A stretch of DNA of 38,514 nucleotides from an uncultured Mycoplasma sp. Lineage in GTDB: Bacteria > Bacillota_I > Bacilli_A > Mycoplasmatales > Metamycoplasmataceae. Shown piece after piece: positions 23,522 through 35,675 of this stretch. How positions within the stretch are numbered: the first letter of the stretch is position 1; the number at the start of each line of letters is the position of its first letter. The stretch spans positions 1-38,514 of the forward strand of contig CAMQYR010000002.1 in NCBI GenBank assembly GCA_947039385.1, given 5' to 3'. The position numbers were made by a program, and so were the translations under genes. Below the pieces are notes generated by a model that was not told where the DNA came from, searched no databases, and saw only the letters and a list, made by a program, of their open reading frames with translations.

Positions 23522-24151
23522 TTATAAAGTATTTATTATTTCCATTATTTTTTTAATGATTTTTTTTGAAACTTCTTGTATATCAAGCGTACCATCAATT
23601 ACAATAAAGCGCTCTTTATTGGCATTTATTATTTCATTATATCCATTGTATATTTTTTCAAAAAAATCAATTCCAGAATTCTCTAATCTATCAAATTTAT
23701 TGTTTTTTTGAGCTATTCTTTTCATTGCTAATTTAGGAGAAATTTTAATAAAAAAAGTTAAATCGGGTTTCATATTATCTGTAACTATGGAATTTAGCAA
23801 TTTTATTTTATCAATGCCCAATTCTCTTCCTGCTCCTTGATAAGCTAATGAAGAATCAATAAAACGATCACAAATAACAATTTTATTTTTTTTTAGTGCA
23901 GGATTAATTATTTTCGTTAAATGTAATTTTCTAGATACTAAATAAAGAAGAGCTTCAGACATAGGGTCAATGTCATAGTTAGGAGATAAAACAAATTCAC
24001 GAATATGTTCAGCTTCTTTCAATCCAGTTCCACCGGGTTCTCTTGTGAACACAAAATTGTCATTAAGATTTTTTTGTTTTAAAAATTCAATAAGTTTTTT
24101 TATAGCTGTTGTTTTTCCAGAACAATCTAATCCTTCAAATGTAATAAACAT
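23522..24151 (-). CDS. tmk: Thymidylate kinase, 209 aa
   Basis: MFITFEGLDCSGKTTAIKKL, FTREPGGTGLKEAEHIREFVLSP, DRFIDSSLAYQGAGR. Confidence 0.97.
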   Translation of the reverse strand: MFITFEGLDCSGKTTAIKKLIEFLKQKNLNDNFVFTREPGGTGLKEAEHIREFVLSPNYDIDPMSEALLYLVSRKLHLTKIINPALKKNKIVICDRFIDSSLAYQGAGRELGIDKIKLLNSIVTDNMKPDLTFFIKISPKLAMKRIAQKNNKFDRLENSGIDFFEKIYNGYNEIINANKERFIVIDGTLDIQEVSKKIIKKIMEIINTL

Positions 24152-24732
24152 TATTCACTCTCTTTTCTATTTTTAAGTGCATACTGAAAAGTTAGTTTAT
24201 CAATATATTCAATTGATGCACCAACAGGAACGCCATTAGCTAAATGAGAAACTTTCACTTTTGATGATAGTTGTTCATCAATGAAATTTGCAGTTAGTAT
24301 TCCTTCAATGGTAGCGCTTAATGCAATAATAATTTCATCAAAATTTGATGAATATTCTAACAAATTTGAAATGTCAAAATTTACATGTTTTTCAAATTTG
24401 TTATTAAACAAAATCGGAAAAACATAATATTTTCCCTTAAAAAAACCTCATTCTTCATATCTAGAAATATCTTCTATATGTTCGACTATCATTAATTTAT
24501 TTTCTCTAGTTTTTAAAGAGCAAATATTACAAAGTTTGTTAGTTGTATAATTTTTACAAATTTCACAATTATTAATATTTGTTCTTAACTCATTTAGTAA
24601 AAACAAAAATTCATTAAACTCAACATCATCAAATTTAAGTATTTGATGTGCCATTCTTTCGCTTTGTTTATTTCCTATTCCCTCAAATTTTTTGAAAAAA
24701 AAAGCAAGATTAGAGATTTCGTTGGAATCCAC
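24151..24732 (-). CDS. recR: Recombination protein RecR, 193 aa
   Basis: GTG start 24730-24732; FEGIGNKQSERMAHQIL, CEICKNYTTNKLCNIC, IIIALSATIEG; two fragments joined through TGA=Trp (EEWGFFKG); overlaps tmk. Confidence 0.95.
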
Positions 24733-25023
24733 CTAAAATCCCATTCCCTTTTGGTTTTTAGGAGAAATCTTATCATACTCTTCACTTATAACATCCATAA
24801 TTTCATTAACAGCAATAATAATAATATCTTGTAACGTTTCTTTATCATCAGGGTCTATTAGAGCATCATTGATATTCATTTCAATTATTTCTCTATTTCC
24901 ATTTGCTTTAATAATAATTCCTTGTTTTTCTACAGAAAAAACTTTTCCTTTTAAATCAGATTCTTGTTTTTCCATTACTGCTTGCATTTTTTTTGCCTGC
25001 TCCATCATTTTTTTAATATCCAT
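24733..25023 (-). CDS. YbaB/EbfC family nucleoid-associated protein, 96 aa
   Basis: MDIKKMMEQAKKMQAVMEKQESDLKGKVFSVEKQGIIIKANGNREI; dnaX-ybaB-recR order. Confidence 0.93.
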   Translation of the reverse strand: MDIKKMMEQAKKMQAVMEKQESDLKGKVFSVEKQGIIIKANGNREIIEMNINDALIDPDDKETLQDIIIIAVNEIMDVISEEYDKISPKNQKGMGF

Positions 25024-25025
25024 AA

Positions 25026-27080
25026 TTACCTCTTATCTTTTTTGTTAAATATGTTTCCAAATATATTTAACCCTTTCTTTTCTGCTTCGAAAGACTCCGA
25101 AGTTGTAGGTTTAATTATTTCTTTTTTTGGCAAAGGTGAAAGAAGGGATATTGGATCTGGGAGACTTCCATTCATTTTTAATTCTTTAAATAATTCAGCG
25201 GAATCTAAAAAATTAGTTTTTGTTATTGCGAAAATATGTCTAGTATTACCAAATGTGTGAAACATAAAATTAATTAAATCATCATTATTACTATTCATTA
25301 GCAAGAAATCAATTGATGCTTTTTCTTCAGAAGAAAATAACACAAAATCTTTTGAAGATGTTATTATTTTGCAATTTTCTAAATAACTAATTATTTCAGA
25401 ATATTCATTTTTTGTTGATAACAAAGATTCTGCCATTTTTGTTTTGGAATTTATGATGTCTTCTTTATTCCCTAATAAAAATAAATTAATAATGTCTGGT
25501 TGGGTTAATACTTTTTTTTCTTGTATATCAAGATTTTTATTATTTTTACTTGTAAAATTAAAGTCCATTTCATTGATTCGTTTCATATTAAAAGAATTCG
25601 TTTTTTCAAAGTCATTAGTTTGTGATTTTTTGTTTTGTTTATTCTCTAAAATTTCATTAGTATCATAAACAATAGCATTATTATCGATATGACCCAACAT
25701 TGACCCTTCAATATGGTCTATATCAATATTGGCTTCATTTGATAAATTCAAAATATCTGTGGTATCTTTAATTAATTGTGCACCATCATCTTCATTTTTA
25801 AAAAACTTTTCCTCATTATTAAGAGATTTGCCTCCATCTTTTGTGTTTTCATATGTATTAACATCTTTTTTAGAATTTTTGTGATTTGGTGTATCTTGTT
25901 GAATAACAAAATTATCTGTAATTTCATTTATTTTAACATAATTTGTATTAGTATTTTCTTTTGCGGTTGTTCTAATTGATTTGTCGACATTCTTGATAGT
26001 ATTAAAATTATTATTTTTGCTTAGTGAACAAATTTTTATAATAGCAATTTGAGATAATTGTTGGGGTATATCGCTATATTTAATTTCATTAAGAAGAGTG
26101 ATTAAAACATCTATAACATCATATACAAAATCTTCTTGTAAATAAATGGTGCTTAATAACTTAGGATCAAATTCTTGAATTATAGATTCGTCACCTGTTT
26201 TAGAAAATAACAAATATTCTTTTAATAAGTTTATTAGAGAATTTAATAATCTTCTTATATCAATTCCTTGGTTAACTAAATTATTAAATAATTTTAACGC
26301 AAGACTAACAAAATTGTTTGCACAATGTTGTAACAATAAAACTTGATTTTTTTTTGATGTTAGTCCAAAAACATCATTAATATCTTCCATTTTAATATTT
26401 GAATTTGAATAAGCATTAATTTGATCAGAAATTGAAAGTGCATCACGCAGCGATCCGTTTGATAAATTTGCAATCATTTCTATAACTCCAGATTCAGAAT
26501 TTATTTTTTCTTTTCCAAAAACAAATTTAATTTGTTTTTGGATAACATCTTTAGATATTCTTTTGAAGTTATATCTTTGTACCCTGCTTAAAATTGTTAG
26601 TGGTAATTTATCAGGGTCAGTTGTTGCTAATATAAAAATAATATGTTTTGGGGGTTCTTCTAATGTTTTTAACAATGCATTAAAAGCGCCCTTTGTTAAC
26701 ATATGAACTTCATCAATAATGTAAACTTTATATTTGAATTTAGTAGGGGAAAATTTAACTTTTTCTCTAAGTTCTCTTATTTCATTTATCCCATTATTGG
26801 AAGCTGCGTCAATTTCAATTACATCCACAGAATTATTAATTGACATAATACATTGTGGACAAGCAATTTCTATGTTTTGATTGTGCCCACAATTAATAAC
26901 ATTGGCAAAAATTTTGGCAACTGATGTTTTTCCAGTCCCTCTTGGACCCGAAAAAAGATATGCATGTGATATTTTTTTTAATTTTATTAAATTTATAAGA
27001 GTTTTAATAACGTGATTTTGACCCTCTACTTCAACAAAATTAGCTGGTCTATATGTTCTGTAAAGTGCTTTATAATTCAT
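25026..27080 (-). CDS. dnaX: DNA polymerase III gamma/tau subunit, 684 aa
   Basis: YRPANFVEVEGQNHVIKTLINLIKLKKISHAYLFSGPRGTGKTSVAKIFA, IDAASNNGINEIRELREKV, EVHMLTKGAFNALLKTLEEPP. Confidence 0.97.
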   Translation of the reverse strand: MNYKALYRTYRPANFVEVEGQNHVIKTLINLIKLKKISHAYLFSGPRGTGKTSVAKIFANVINCGHNQNIEIACPQCIMSINNSVDVIEIDAASNNGINEIRELREKVKFSPTKFKYKVYIIDEVHMLTKGAFNALLKTLEEPPKHIIFILATTDPDKLPLTILSRVQRYNFKRISKDVIQKQIKFVFGKEKINSESGVIEMIANLSNGSLRDALSISDQINAYSNSNIKMEDINDVFGLTSKKNQVLLLQHCANNFVSLALKLFNNLVNQGIDIRRLLNSLINLLKEYLLFSKTGDESIIQEFDPKLLSTIYLQEDFVYDVIDVLITLLNEIKYSDIPQQLSQIAIIKICSLSKNNNFNTIKNVDKSIRTTAKENTNTNYVKINEITDNFVIQQDTPNHKNSKKDVNTYENTKDGGKSLNNEEKFFKNEDDGAQLIKDTTDILNLSNEANIDIDHIEGSMLGHIDNNAIVYDTNEILENKQNKKSQTNDFEKTNSFNMKRINEMDFNFTSKNNKNLDIQEKKVLTQPDIINLFLLGNKEDIINSKTKMAESLLSTKNEYSEIISYLENCKIITSSKDFVLFSSEEKASIDFLLMNSNNDDLINFMFHTFGNTRHIFAITKTNFLDSAELFKELKMNGSLPDPISLLSPLPKKEIIKPTTSESFEAEKKGLNIFGNIFNKKDKR

Positions 27081-27248
27081 AAGAATAATTTTATCATTTT
27101 GTTACTGCAAAGTTTCTAAAATTATAATATATTTATTTAAACATTGTCAATCAAACTCAAACAATGAATATTTATTATTTAAAGTCTCTTAAGTTATTTA
27201 TGGTATATTAATAGTTGTAAAATGAGAAGTTATAAGGTGTCAAATAAA

Positions 27249-28586
27249 ATGAATATAAAAAACATATTAAAAAATGAAGTAGAAATTGAAAAATTATCAA
27301 TAAGTGGTTGAATAACAGCAAATAGAGGAAATGCAAAAATAAGATTTTTAAACATAAATGATGGGTCAACTGTTACATCATTACAAATTGTTATAAAATC
27401 AAACATTACAAATTTCAAGGAAATTGAAAAGTGAAGAATAGGTTCTTCTGTGTTAATCAATGGAACTTTTGTTAAAATGAGTAATGTAGAGCAAAAGTTT
27501 GAGTGTCAAGCAGAAGAAATATTTTTGTTAGCATTAGCTGATGATGATTTCCCTATTCAAAAACAGGAGATAAATTTAGAAACACTTAGAGAAACATTGC
27601 ACACAAGACATAGAACAAATTTGATAAAATCAGTTATGTTGATAAGATCTACTTTATCAAAAGAAATTCATAATTTCTTTGACAATAACGATTTTCTTTA
27701 TATGCATTCTCCTATAATTACTTCTAATGATGGAGAAGGCGCTGGCGAAACATTTTTCATAGATAGCGAAGTTAAAAAAGATTTTTTTTCTAAAAAAGCA
27801 ACACTTTCTGTTACTGGACAATTGCATGCCGAATCTTACGCATTAGGTTTTAAAAAAGTTTATACATTTGGTCCAACTTTTAGAGCTGAAAATTCTAATA
27901 CAAAAAAACATGCTGCAGAATTTTGAATGTTAGAACCAGAGGTGGCATTTTCAAACCTTAATGATATAATAACTCTTGCTGATGATATGTTAAAATTTGT
28001 TATTAAAAAAACAATTGAAAAACATCCAGACGAATTCAATTTTTTAAATGTAAAAAGTGGAAACAAATTATTGAACAGTATTGATTTATATATTAAAAAT
28101 CCTTTAAAAATTATTGATTATAAAGATGCTATTTTAATATTGCAAAATGCAAAGGCTGATTTCGAAAATTCTAAAATAAAATTCGGAATAGATTTTAATT
28201 CAGAACATGAAAAATACTTGGCTGAAGTTCATTTTAACGGGCCGGTCGCAATAATTAATTATCCAAAGGATTTTAAAGCTTTTTATATGTATTTAAATGA
28301 TGATAAAAAAACAGTTGCCGCATTTGATTTGCTAGTTCCAGGAATTGGTGAATTAATCGGCGGTTCTCAAAGAGAAATAAGGTTAGAAGTGTTGAAAAAT
28401 AGAATGAAAATTATGGATATTGATCAAGAAGATTTAAGATGATATTTAGATCTTAGAAGATTTGGTAATGCCGGATCTGCAGGTTTTGGTTTAGGTTTTG
28501 AAAGGCTTGTAATGTATGTTACAGGAGTAGAAAACATTAGAGATGTAATTCCATATCCAAGAACAGTTGGAAACTTAAAAATGTAA
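27249..28586 (+). CDS. asnS: Asparaginyl-tRNA synthetase, 445 aa
   Basis: [109 protein letters not shown]. Confidence 0.95.
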
Positions 28587-28619
28587 TTTTGTGATATAAT
28601 CCTTTATAGGGAAGTACAA

Positions 28620-29612
28620 ATGGTTTCATTAATTACACCAATATACTCAAATAAAATTCATAAGAATTTTTTTAGTTCTATTTTAGAACAAACTGATAAA
28701 AATTTTCAAATAATAATTTTTACAAATAATATTTCAATTGATTTAACAAATTGTATGAAAGAGATTGAAGCATTTAATTCAATAAAAATGCAAGTTATTT
28801 TTACAACCAAAAGATTAGGGTTTAATGAAGTTATAATAAGAGGAATAAAATTATCAACTGGTTCTCATGCTATAATAGCAAATTCAAGTGAGAGTTATTT
28901 AAATAGTTTCGTTGGTGATTTAAATAATATTATTGAAAAACATAAAGATGTTGATATTTTGGAATTTAAAGCTTCTATAAAAGGGTTTGAAAGATGAATC
29001 CCTTTAGAGAGATGCGATTTGAAACAAGATTATTCATTTAATATTTTGGAATATCCAAAAATTGTTGTATATGCACAACCATTTATTTCTAACAAAATTT
29101 TTAAAGTTTCTTTAGCTCTCTTTGCAAGTAAACAAATGTCATATATAGAAACTAAAACGCATTTAACAATTGCATTTCTATATATGATGCTTTTAGAAGC
29201 CAAAACATATGTGTATGTTAATAAGATTTTTGCTAATATTATTATTGAAGAGAGCGACATACCTAACTATATGTTTTTTTATAAAGAATGAAAAAAAATT
29301 AGACAAAAATATGAAATTGAAAAAAGGTTGTTGCAGGAAATTGAATATGCACAAATGTTTTATATAGAAATAATAATACCTATGTTATATTCAAGTAACA
29401 AATTAACCAAAGTTATATTTATTTACTCAAACTCAAATAAAGTTTTACAAACAAAAATATATGATAAGAATAAAAATATTAGAGAACAAGAAGCTAGTTC
29501 ATTCATTTCAACAAATAAGTATATGTTGTTAAATTTATTGGAGACAGAATATTTAAGTAAATCACATCCACCTAATGAGTGGCCCAAAATGTTAAAACTG
29601 TTTAAAGAGTAA
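28620..29612 (+). CDS. GT2-like glycosyltransferase-fold protein, apparently degenerate, 330 aa
   Basis: MVSLITPIYSNKIHKNFFSSILEQTDKNFQIIIFTNN...KLSTGSHAIIANSSESYLNSF: GT-A layout, but the usual DxD region reads NSSES. Fragments joined by TGA=Trp. Confidence 0.65.
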
Positions 29613-30286
29613 TGAAAAAAATTAATCAACCTGCAGGTTTTTGAATAAGGATTTTATCAATATTAATTGATACAATAATATTCTCAATTATTTCTATTTC
29701 TTTATCATTAATAGCTATTAATAAAAAAGGTACAAAATTTGAGATAATACCATGAGCATATTACGTTTGAATGATATTGACAATAATTGAAATAATAATT
29801 TTATTTATTTTAATTCCAATTTTATTTAATGGAAAAACAATTGGAATGTTTTGTACACAAATAGAAATTTATTCTCTCACAAAAGAACCAATGTGATTAG
29901 TGGTTTTGAGAAGAAATAAATTTTTTTCATTTTTATGAATATTTGCTATATTGGTGTCAATGAGCTTTATTAGTCCACAATTAGCACAAAAGATGATTCT
30001 TATTTCAAATAAAGAAAAACTAGTAGGTAGTGAAGAATTAATTTCTCTTAATACATTGGAAATGGCGCTAATATCAATACCGACAACAACATCGAGCATT
30101 ATTGTTTTTATAAATATTTTTATGACATTATCAATGGGAATGAATAAGGATGCATTGAGCATTAATGATAGAATATCTCTAACTCAAATCGTATATACGA
30201 AAAAAACAATTACTATTTTTGATGAACAAAACAAAATAATTTTAAAAGAAGAAGTTAAAAACAAGAATATTGTTTGAAAGGAATAA
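29612..30286 (+). CDS. RDD family membrane protein, ~224 aa
   Basis: MKKINQPAGFWIRILSILIDTIIFSIISISLSLIAI...NGKTIGMFCTQIEI; TAATG overlap with the upstream gene. Confidence 0.75.
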
Positions 30287-30287
30287 A

Positions 30288-32465
30288 ATGAACAAAGAAG
30301 TTGGAATAAATGCAAGTGATGGAATATATGGAAATTTAAACAAAGAACAGAAGGCAGCAATTTTAAATATTGATTCACCATTAAGAATTATTGCTGGGGC
30401 AGGATCTGGTAAAACTGGTGTTTTAACAAAAAAAATAGTGTATTTAATCAGAAAAATTAATATCAAACCAGAAAGAATAATGGCATTAACATTTACTAAT
30501 AAAGCAGCTAATGAAATGAAATCAAGAGTTATTGATATTATTGGAGAAAAAGGTTTGGATGTAGTAATATTAACTTTTCATGCGCTTTGTTCAAAATTTT
30601 TAAAACGTGAAATTCATAATATAGGCTATTATAATAAATTTATTATTCTCGATTCTTCAGATCAACGCTTCATATTAAGAAATATATATAAAGATTTAGA
30701 AATATCAAGCTCTATAATATCATACGCAACAATTTTAAGCTATATTTCAAAATCAAAAACATCGCTTAGTACTCCTGCAGATGAAAAAAAAATCGCTATT
30801 AGTGACACCGACTTATTAAAATGTGAAGTTTACAAAAGATATGATGAAGAAGTTAAAAAGAAAAAATATCTTGATTTTGATGATTTATTAATATTTACTA
30901 ATCAAATTTTAGTTGATTTTCCAGAAATAGCAGATTATTGGAAAAAACAATTTGACTATATTTTAGTTGATGAGTTTCAAGATACATCCATTCTTCAATA
31001 TAACATAATAAAAAATATATCAAATAAAAAAAATATAACTATTGTTGGTGATCCAGATCAAACTATTTATTCTTGAAGGGGGGCTGATATTAATTCAATC
31101 AATAACTTCCACCAAGATTTTCCAAATACAACCACAATTACAATGGATACCAATTATCGTTCTACAAAGAAAATTTTAGATGCAGCAAATAGATTGATTC
31201 GTTCTAACAAAAATAGGATGCCTAAATCTCTTAATACTTTTAATGAAGTGGGCGAGGGAATTGAATTTCATTATGCTTACTCTCAAGAAGAAGAAGCTAG
31301 ATGAGTTGTGAATAAGATTAATGAGTTGAAAAGAAATAAAATACAATTAAAAGACATTGCCATTTTTTATAGATCAAATTTTTATTCCAGATTAATTGAA
31401 AGTGCCTTACTAGGAGAAGCTATAAATCATAAAATTTTTGGTGGACAGAAATTTTATGAATTATCAGAAATAAAAGATGCCATTTCTTTCTTGTGAACTA
31501 TATCAAAAGATACACCCCAATTACATTTTCATAGAATATTAAATATACCTTCTAGAAAAATAGGTCCAGCAACAGAAGCAAAATTACTTAGTTTTGCTAA
31601 TGAGAAAAAATTAAACCTCTATGAAGCACTAATAGAGAATTATAAAGTGCTACCAGTGTCAAAAGAAATAAAAGCAAAAATTGTAGAATTTTTAAATGAG
31701 ATAAGAAGACATAAACGAATTATTGAAAAAAGAACAATATCCATAAGCAAAACTTTGGAATCATTTTTAAATGCTATTAAATATTTAAAAGCAATTAAAG
31801 AATCTTCGAATGAAAATGATACAAAATATGAAAATATTATGGAACTATTAAAAGCTATTGATACATGAGAAACAAATAATCCAAATTTGGGTCTTGAAGA
31901 TTATTTGGAAGAGATTAAATTGATTAATATGTCTTTTGATCTTGGTGAAAATGCAATAAACTATATAACTTTAATGACAATACATGCATCAAAAGGGTTA
32001 GAATTTAAAAATGTATTTCTAATAGGATTAAATGAAGATATTTTTCCTTCTAACAAAGTAAACGAGATAGATGACGATGATTTAAGAGAAGAAAAAATGG
32101 AGGAGGAAAGAAGACTTGCTTATGTTGCAATTACAAGGGCGAAAGAAAGATTATTTGTTTCTGGAGCTCGCGGAAGTAGCTTTATTTCTAATATAGTTCA
32201 ACAAAAATTGCCCTCTCGGTTTATTTCTGAAATGGGTTTAGATGTTTCGGCTTTTGTTAGTGATTTAGTCATAATTAAAAATTTTAAAAACGATATAAAG
32301 ATTAATAAAAATTATGTTATAGGAGATGTAGTATCTCACATAACATTTGGTAAAGGAATTGTTTTAGATTTAGACGGCGATAAGATTACAATTAAATTCA
32401 ATAATGATACAGTTGGTGTTAAACAGTTTATAAAAAACCACAAATCAATTGAAAGGGTTGAATAA
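30288..32465 (+). CDS. pcrA: UvrD/PcrA-type ATP-dependent DNA helicase, 725 aa
   Basis: LNKEQKAAILNIDSPLRIIAGAGSGKTGVLTKKI, ALTFTNKAANEMKSR, VDEFQDTSILQYNI, GDPDQTIYSWRGADI, TIHASKGLEFKNVFLIG, EEERRLAYVAITRAKERLF. Confidence 0.96.
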
Positions 32466-32466
32466 A

Positions 32467-33972
32467 ATGTCTACTCTTTTATTATTATTGCTAATAATAT
32501 TTCCTATATTTTGTCTAGTTTTTATTTCTAATGTTTTGTTCAGTTTTCTAAAAAAAGTTAAAATAAAATCAAGTGCCGGATTTTTTTTGCTTGATATTGA
32601 TTTAAAAAATAATAGATTAAGAAAAACCAATCTTCTTAATAAAGAAGAAAAAAGTCAAGAGGTTGAATATTTAAGTGAAGGTTGAATGGATATAAATATT
32701 TTCTTATCTAGTATTTCTAAAACTAATGAAGAAAAGTTTTTAATAGCTATTAATGCTATAACAAAAAATAGTGATTATGTAAAATTTATTATTAAAAATG
32801 ATAGTTTAATAGAGCCGGCTTACTCTGTTCAGTGGCTTGTTGAATTATTTAAAACAAATGATTTAGTAAGTGCAACTGTGCGATGAGACTATATTAAAAA
32901 TATACCTAAAAATTTAACAATAATTAGCAAGGAAGAATTATTCAAAAATCAAAATAAATATAAATCTTTTATTGCATTTAATTTAAAAACAAATGATCAA
33001 AATGAATTTCAAGTATTTATGACAATATTATGTGCAATTTTAAAACTTAAAAATCTTGAGTTTTTAATTTCCAAAAGTATTGTTACATTAATTATATATG
33101 GAGAAAATAATGAAGAAATAGAAAAGAAAATAAATTATGTTCTATCAAAAATTAAAAAAGGAAAAACGGAAAAAGAACTTTTACTTTATTATGATGGTTT
33201 AGGAATTGTTGAAAGTGATGGAGTCACTAATATCAATGATTTAGCAAAAATAATGAATCGAATTTATTTTTCATTAATCAAATCAAAACAACTAAAAAAA
33301 CCATTTTTATTTAACATTAAAAACATATTTTTTAATGAATTTGAAGAATTTAAAGAAAATTATGCAATTCTCAATAATATAATTAAATCAAAAAATATTC
33401 CAACGATAAAAACTCCAATCATAGAATTCAAATCAAAAAATATAATTGCTAATTACATTAAACCAATTCCTAAATATTTAGACAATTTTTGAACAAATAT
33501 GATAATTCAAAATAAAAATATTTTGCCTAATTTGGATGACTTTTATTTTGAAAAAATAATTAATTCATTAGATCAATATGATCAATATTTTATAGATATA
33601 AATGATTATATGATTATACAAAATATAGAAAAAATTAAGCATCATATAAGTTTAATCTTTATAATTCAATTTAATGAACTAGCAAATATTAATAACTTAG
33701 AACTAATTGTTTCTAACTTAAAAGCAAACAATATAAAATTTGGAATAAAAATATCAAATATTGCATCAGAAGTTATTACGCTTATAGAATTTATAAAGCC
33801 ACACATTATTATAATTAGAGAAGAATTAATTAATACCTCTGATTTAACAAAATTTTTAAATTTAAAACAATTAATTACTTTATCTAAAAAAAATCCAGTT
33901 ACTTTAATTTTTGAGAATCCAGCAAAATCTGAATTCTCAAAAAACACAATAAATTATTACTATAATAAATAA
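32467..33972 (+). CDS. Membrane-anchored protein resembling a degenerate GGDEF-EAL protein, 501 aa
   Basis: N-terminal TM (MSTLLLLLLIIFPIFCLVFISNVLFSFL); middle KYKSFIAFNLKTNDQNEFQ...IVTLIIYGENNEEIEKKINYVLSKIKK is GGDEF-like; C-terminal half has the EAL strand/helix order (LIFIIQFNELANINNLELIVSNLKANNIKFGIKISNIASEVITLIEFIKPHIIIIREELI) without catalytic motifs. Confidence 0.5.
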
Positions 33973-33976
33973 TTTA

Positions 33977-35605
33977 TTAAATAAAGTCTTTCAAATCTTT
34001 TTTTATTATGTAATTAACTTTATGAATATATTTTTTAGCAACATTCTTTTTGCTTCATATACTAGTTATTGTGTTTTCAAGTCTTATATAAATAATAATT
34101 TTTCTATTAATGTAATTGAATTTTATAAAAAATTCAACTCCACTTTTAAGTACTATTTTTGCAATTAAATTTTCATGTAAATCATTACTAATTTTAAATC
34201 TAGTCACATTATCAATTTGAAATCATTCATTTGTTCGTGAATTTTGAATGTTATCTAACCACAAATTAAATTTATATAAGTCATCATTATAAATTAGAGT
34301 GTATGTTTTATAATCGCCATACATTTTTGATAAGATATTTTTTTGGGAATAAATATTTAAACGTTGTGTTTCATAATAATTTATCATTTCTAAAATTTTT
34401 ATTATTAGATGGTGAAAACCAAATTCAATTATTTTGTTTTCACCAAATATAAATTGACCATCTTGATTTCAATAAAACAACAAATATTTATTTTTTACAA
34501 TTTGAAGATTCTCAGTTACAAATAGTTCTAAATTATATTTATTTATTAAATTTTTTATAGATTGGATTGGAGGTATATCGGTTCCTATGTAAGAGTTAGA
34601 AAAATTATTATAATTAGTATTAATTTCTGTTAAAAAGAAGTTTAAAAACATTAATGTTATATCATTGGAATCTAAGTAAATGACTTGTTTTCCATTGAGA
34701 ATAAACAATATTAATTCTGATCCATTTTTTGTTGTACAAATGAGTATATGACATTTATTTTTCATTGCAAATGCAATATCTTTTCGGTAAAAATTTGTAT
34801 AAGTTTTTGGTGTTTTAGTCTTTTTTTTATAAATATTTCCTTTGTTTATATTGTTATTTATCACATAATTAAAGTCCATATTACCCAATATTTTTTTTAA
34901 AATTTTAGTAACACCATCATTATAATTTGAAACACCAATTTTGATTTTTCGTCTATCATGTTTTCTATTTGAAAGTGAAAGTATTTTAGATATATAATCA
35001 CTTATAATTTTATTATTTGATAGAAATTGTACCTTTGCAGTTCTGGATTGAACTGAGAAAATATTATAATTATCCATTTCTAATTTAATTGTTTCTAAAA
35101 TATTTTTTTTAATATTTAGTCCATTTTTATCAATAAAAAATACATTAAAAACTTCATCATTATATATATTTTTTTCTATTATAATACTCCCATCCAACTC
35201 TAATTTTTTAACAGTTCTACAAATAAATTTTTTGTCATAACCATTATATAAATTAAAAGCTGTTGATGTAATTCCTTCAAATTCAAAGACATCCGCAATA
35301 TCCTTTAGAAATGATTTAATTTCCGGAGACCCATCACTGGAAATTAAAATATCAATTTTAGATTTATCAGAATTATTGTCAACCATTATTTTTGCAAAAG
35401 AATGAGCTATTAATTTTACAGTTAATTTATTAAGTGTTCCATAACTTACTCCAATTCTAGCGATAATTTTTTTTTCATCAAAAAATAGCTTTTCAAAAAA
35501 TTTTTTTTCATCATTAGTACCAATAATTTTAGAAAGTTTTTTCAATAACTTTTTATCATCATCGAATTCTTTTTTTCATTTACTTAGTATTTCGTTATTA
35601 TCCAT
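33977..35605 (-). CDS. Phosphohexomutase (PMM/PGM)-fold pseudoenzyme, 542 aa
   Basis: ATG 35603-35605, TAA 33977-33979, TGA=Trp. YGTLNKLTVKLIAHSFAKIMVDNNSDKSKIDILISSDGSPEIKSFLKDIADVFEFEGI and C-terminal WNQDGQFIFGENKIIEFGFHHLIIKILEMINYYETQRLNIYSQ follow the alpha-D-phosphohexomutase layout; active-site motifs are replaced. Confidence 0.65.
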
Positions 35606-35675
35606 ATTTATTAATTTTATCAATTTAAATTGATAAAACAACAATCATTTAACTTTTATTGTTTATAATTAAAAA

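Noticed and set aside
25026-27080. Possible programmed frameshift in dnaX at an A-rich run (CCAAAAAAAGAA near the C-terminus)
   Set aside because: Homopurine A runs are common at this GC content and the site is very close to the C-terminus; no convincing stimulatory structure seen.
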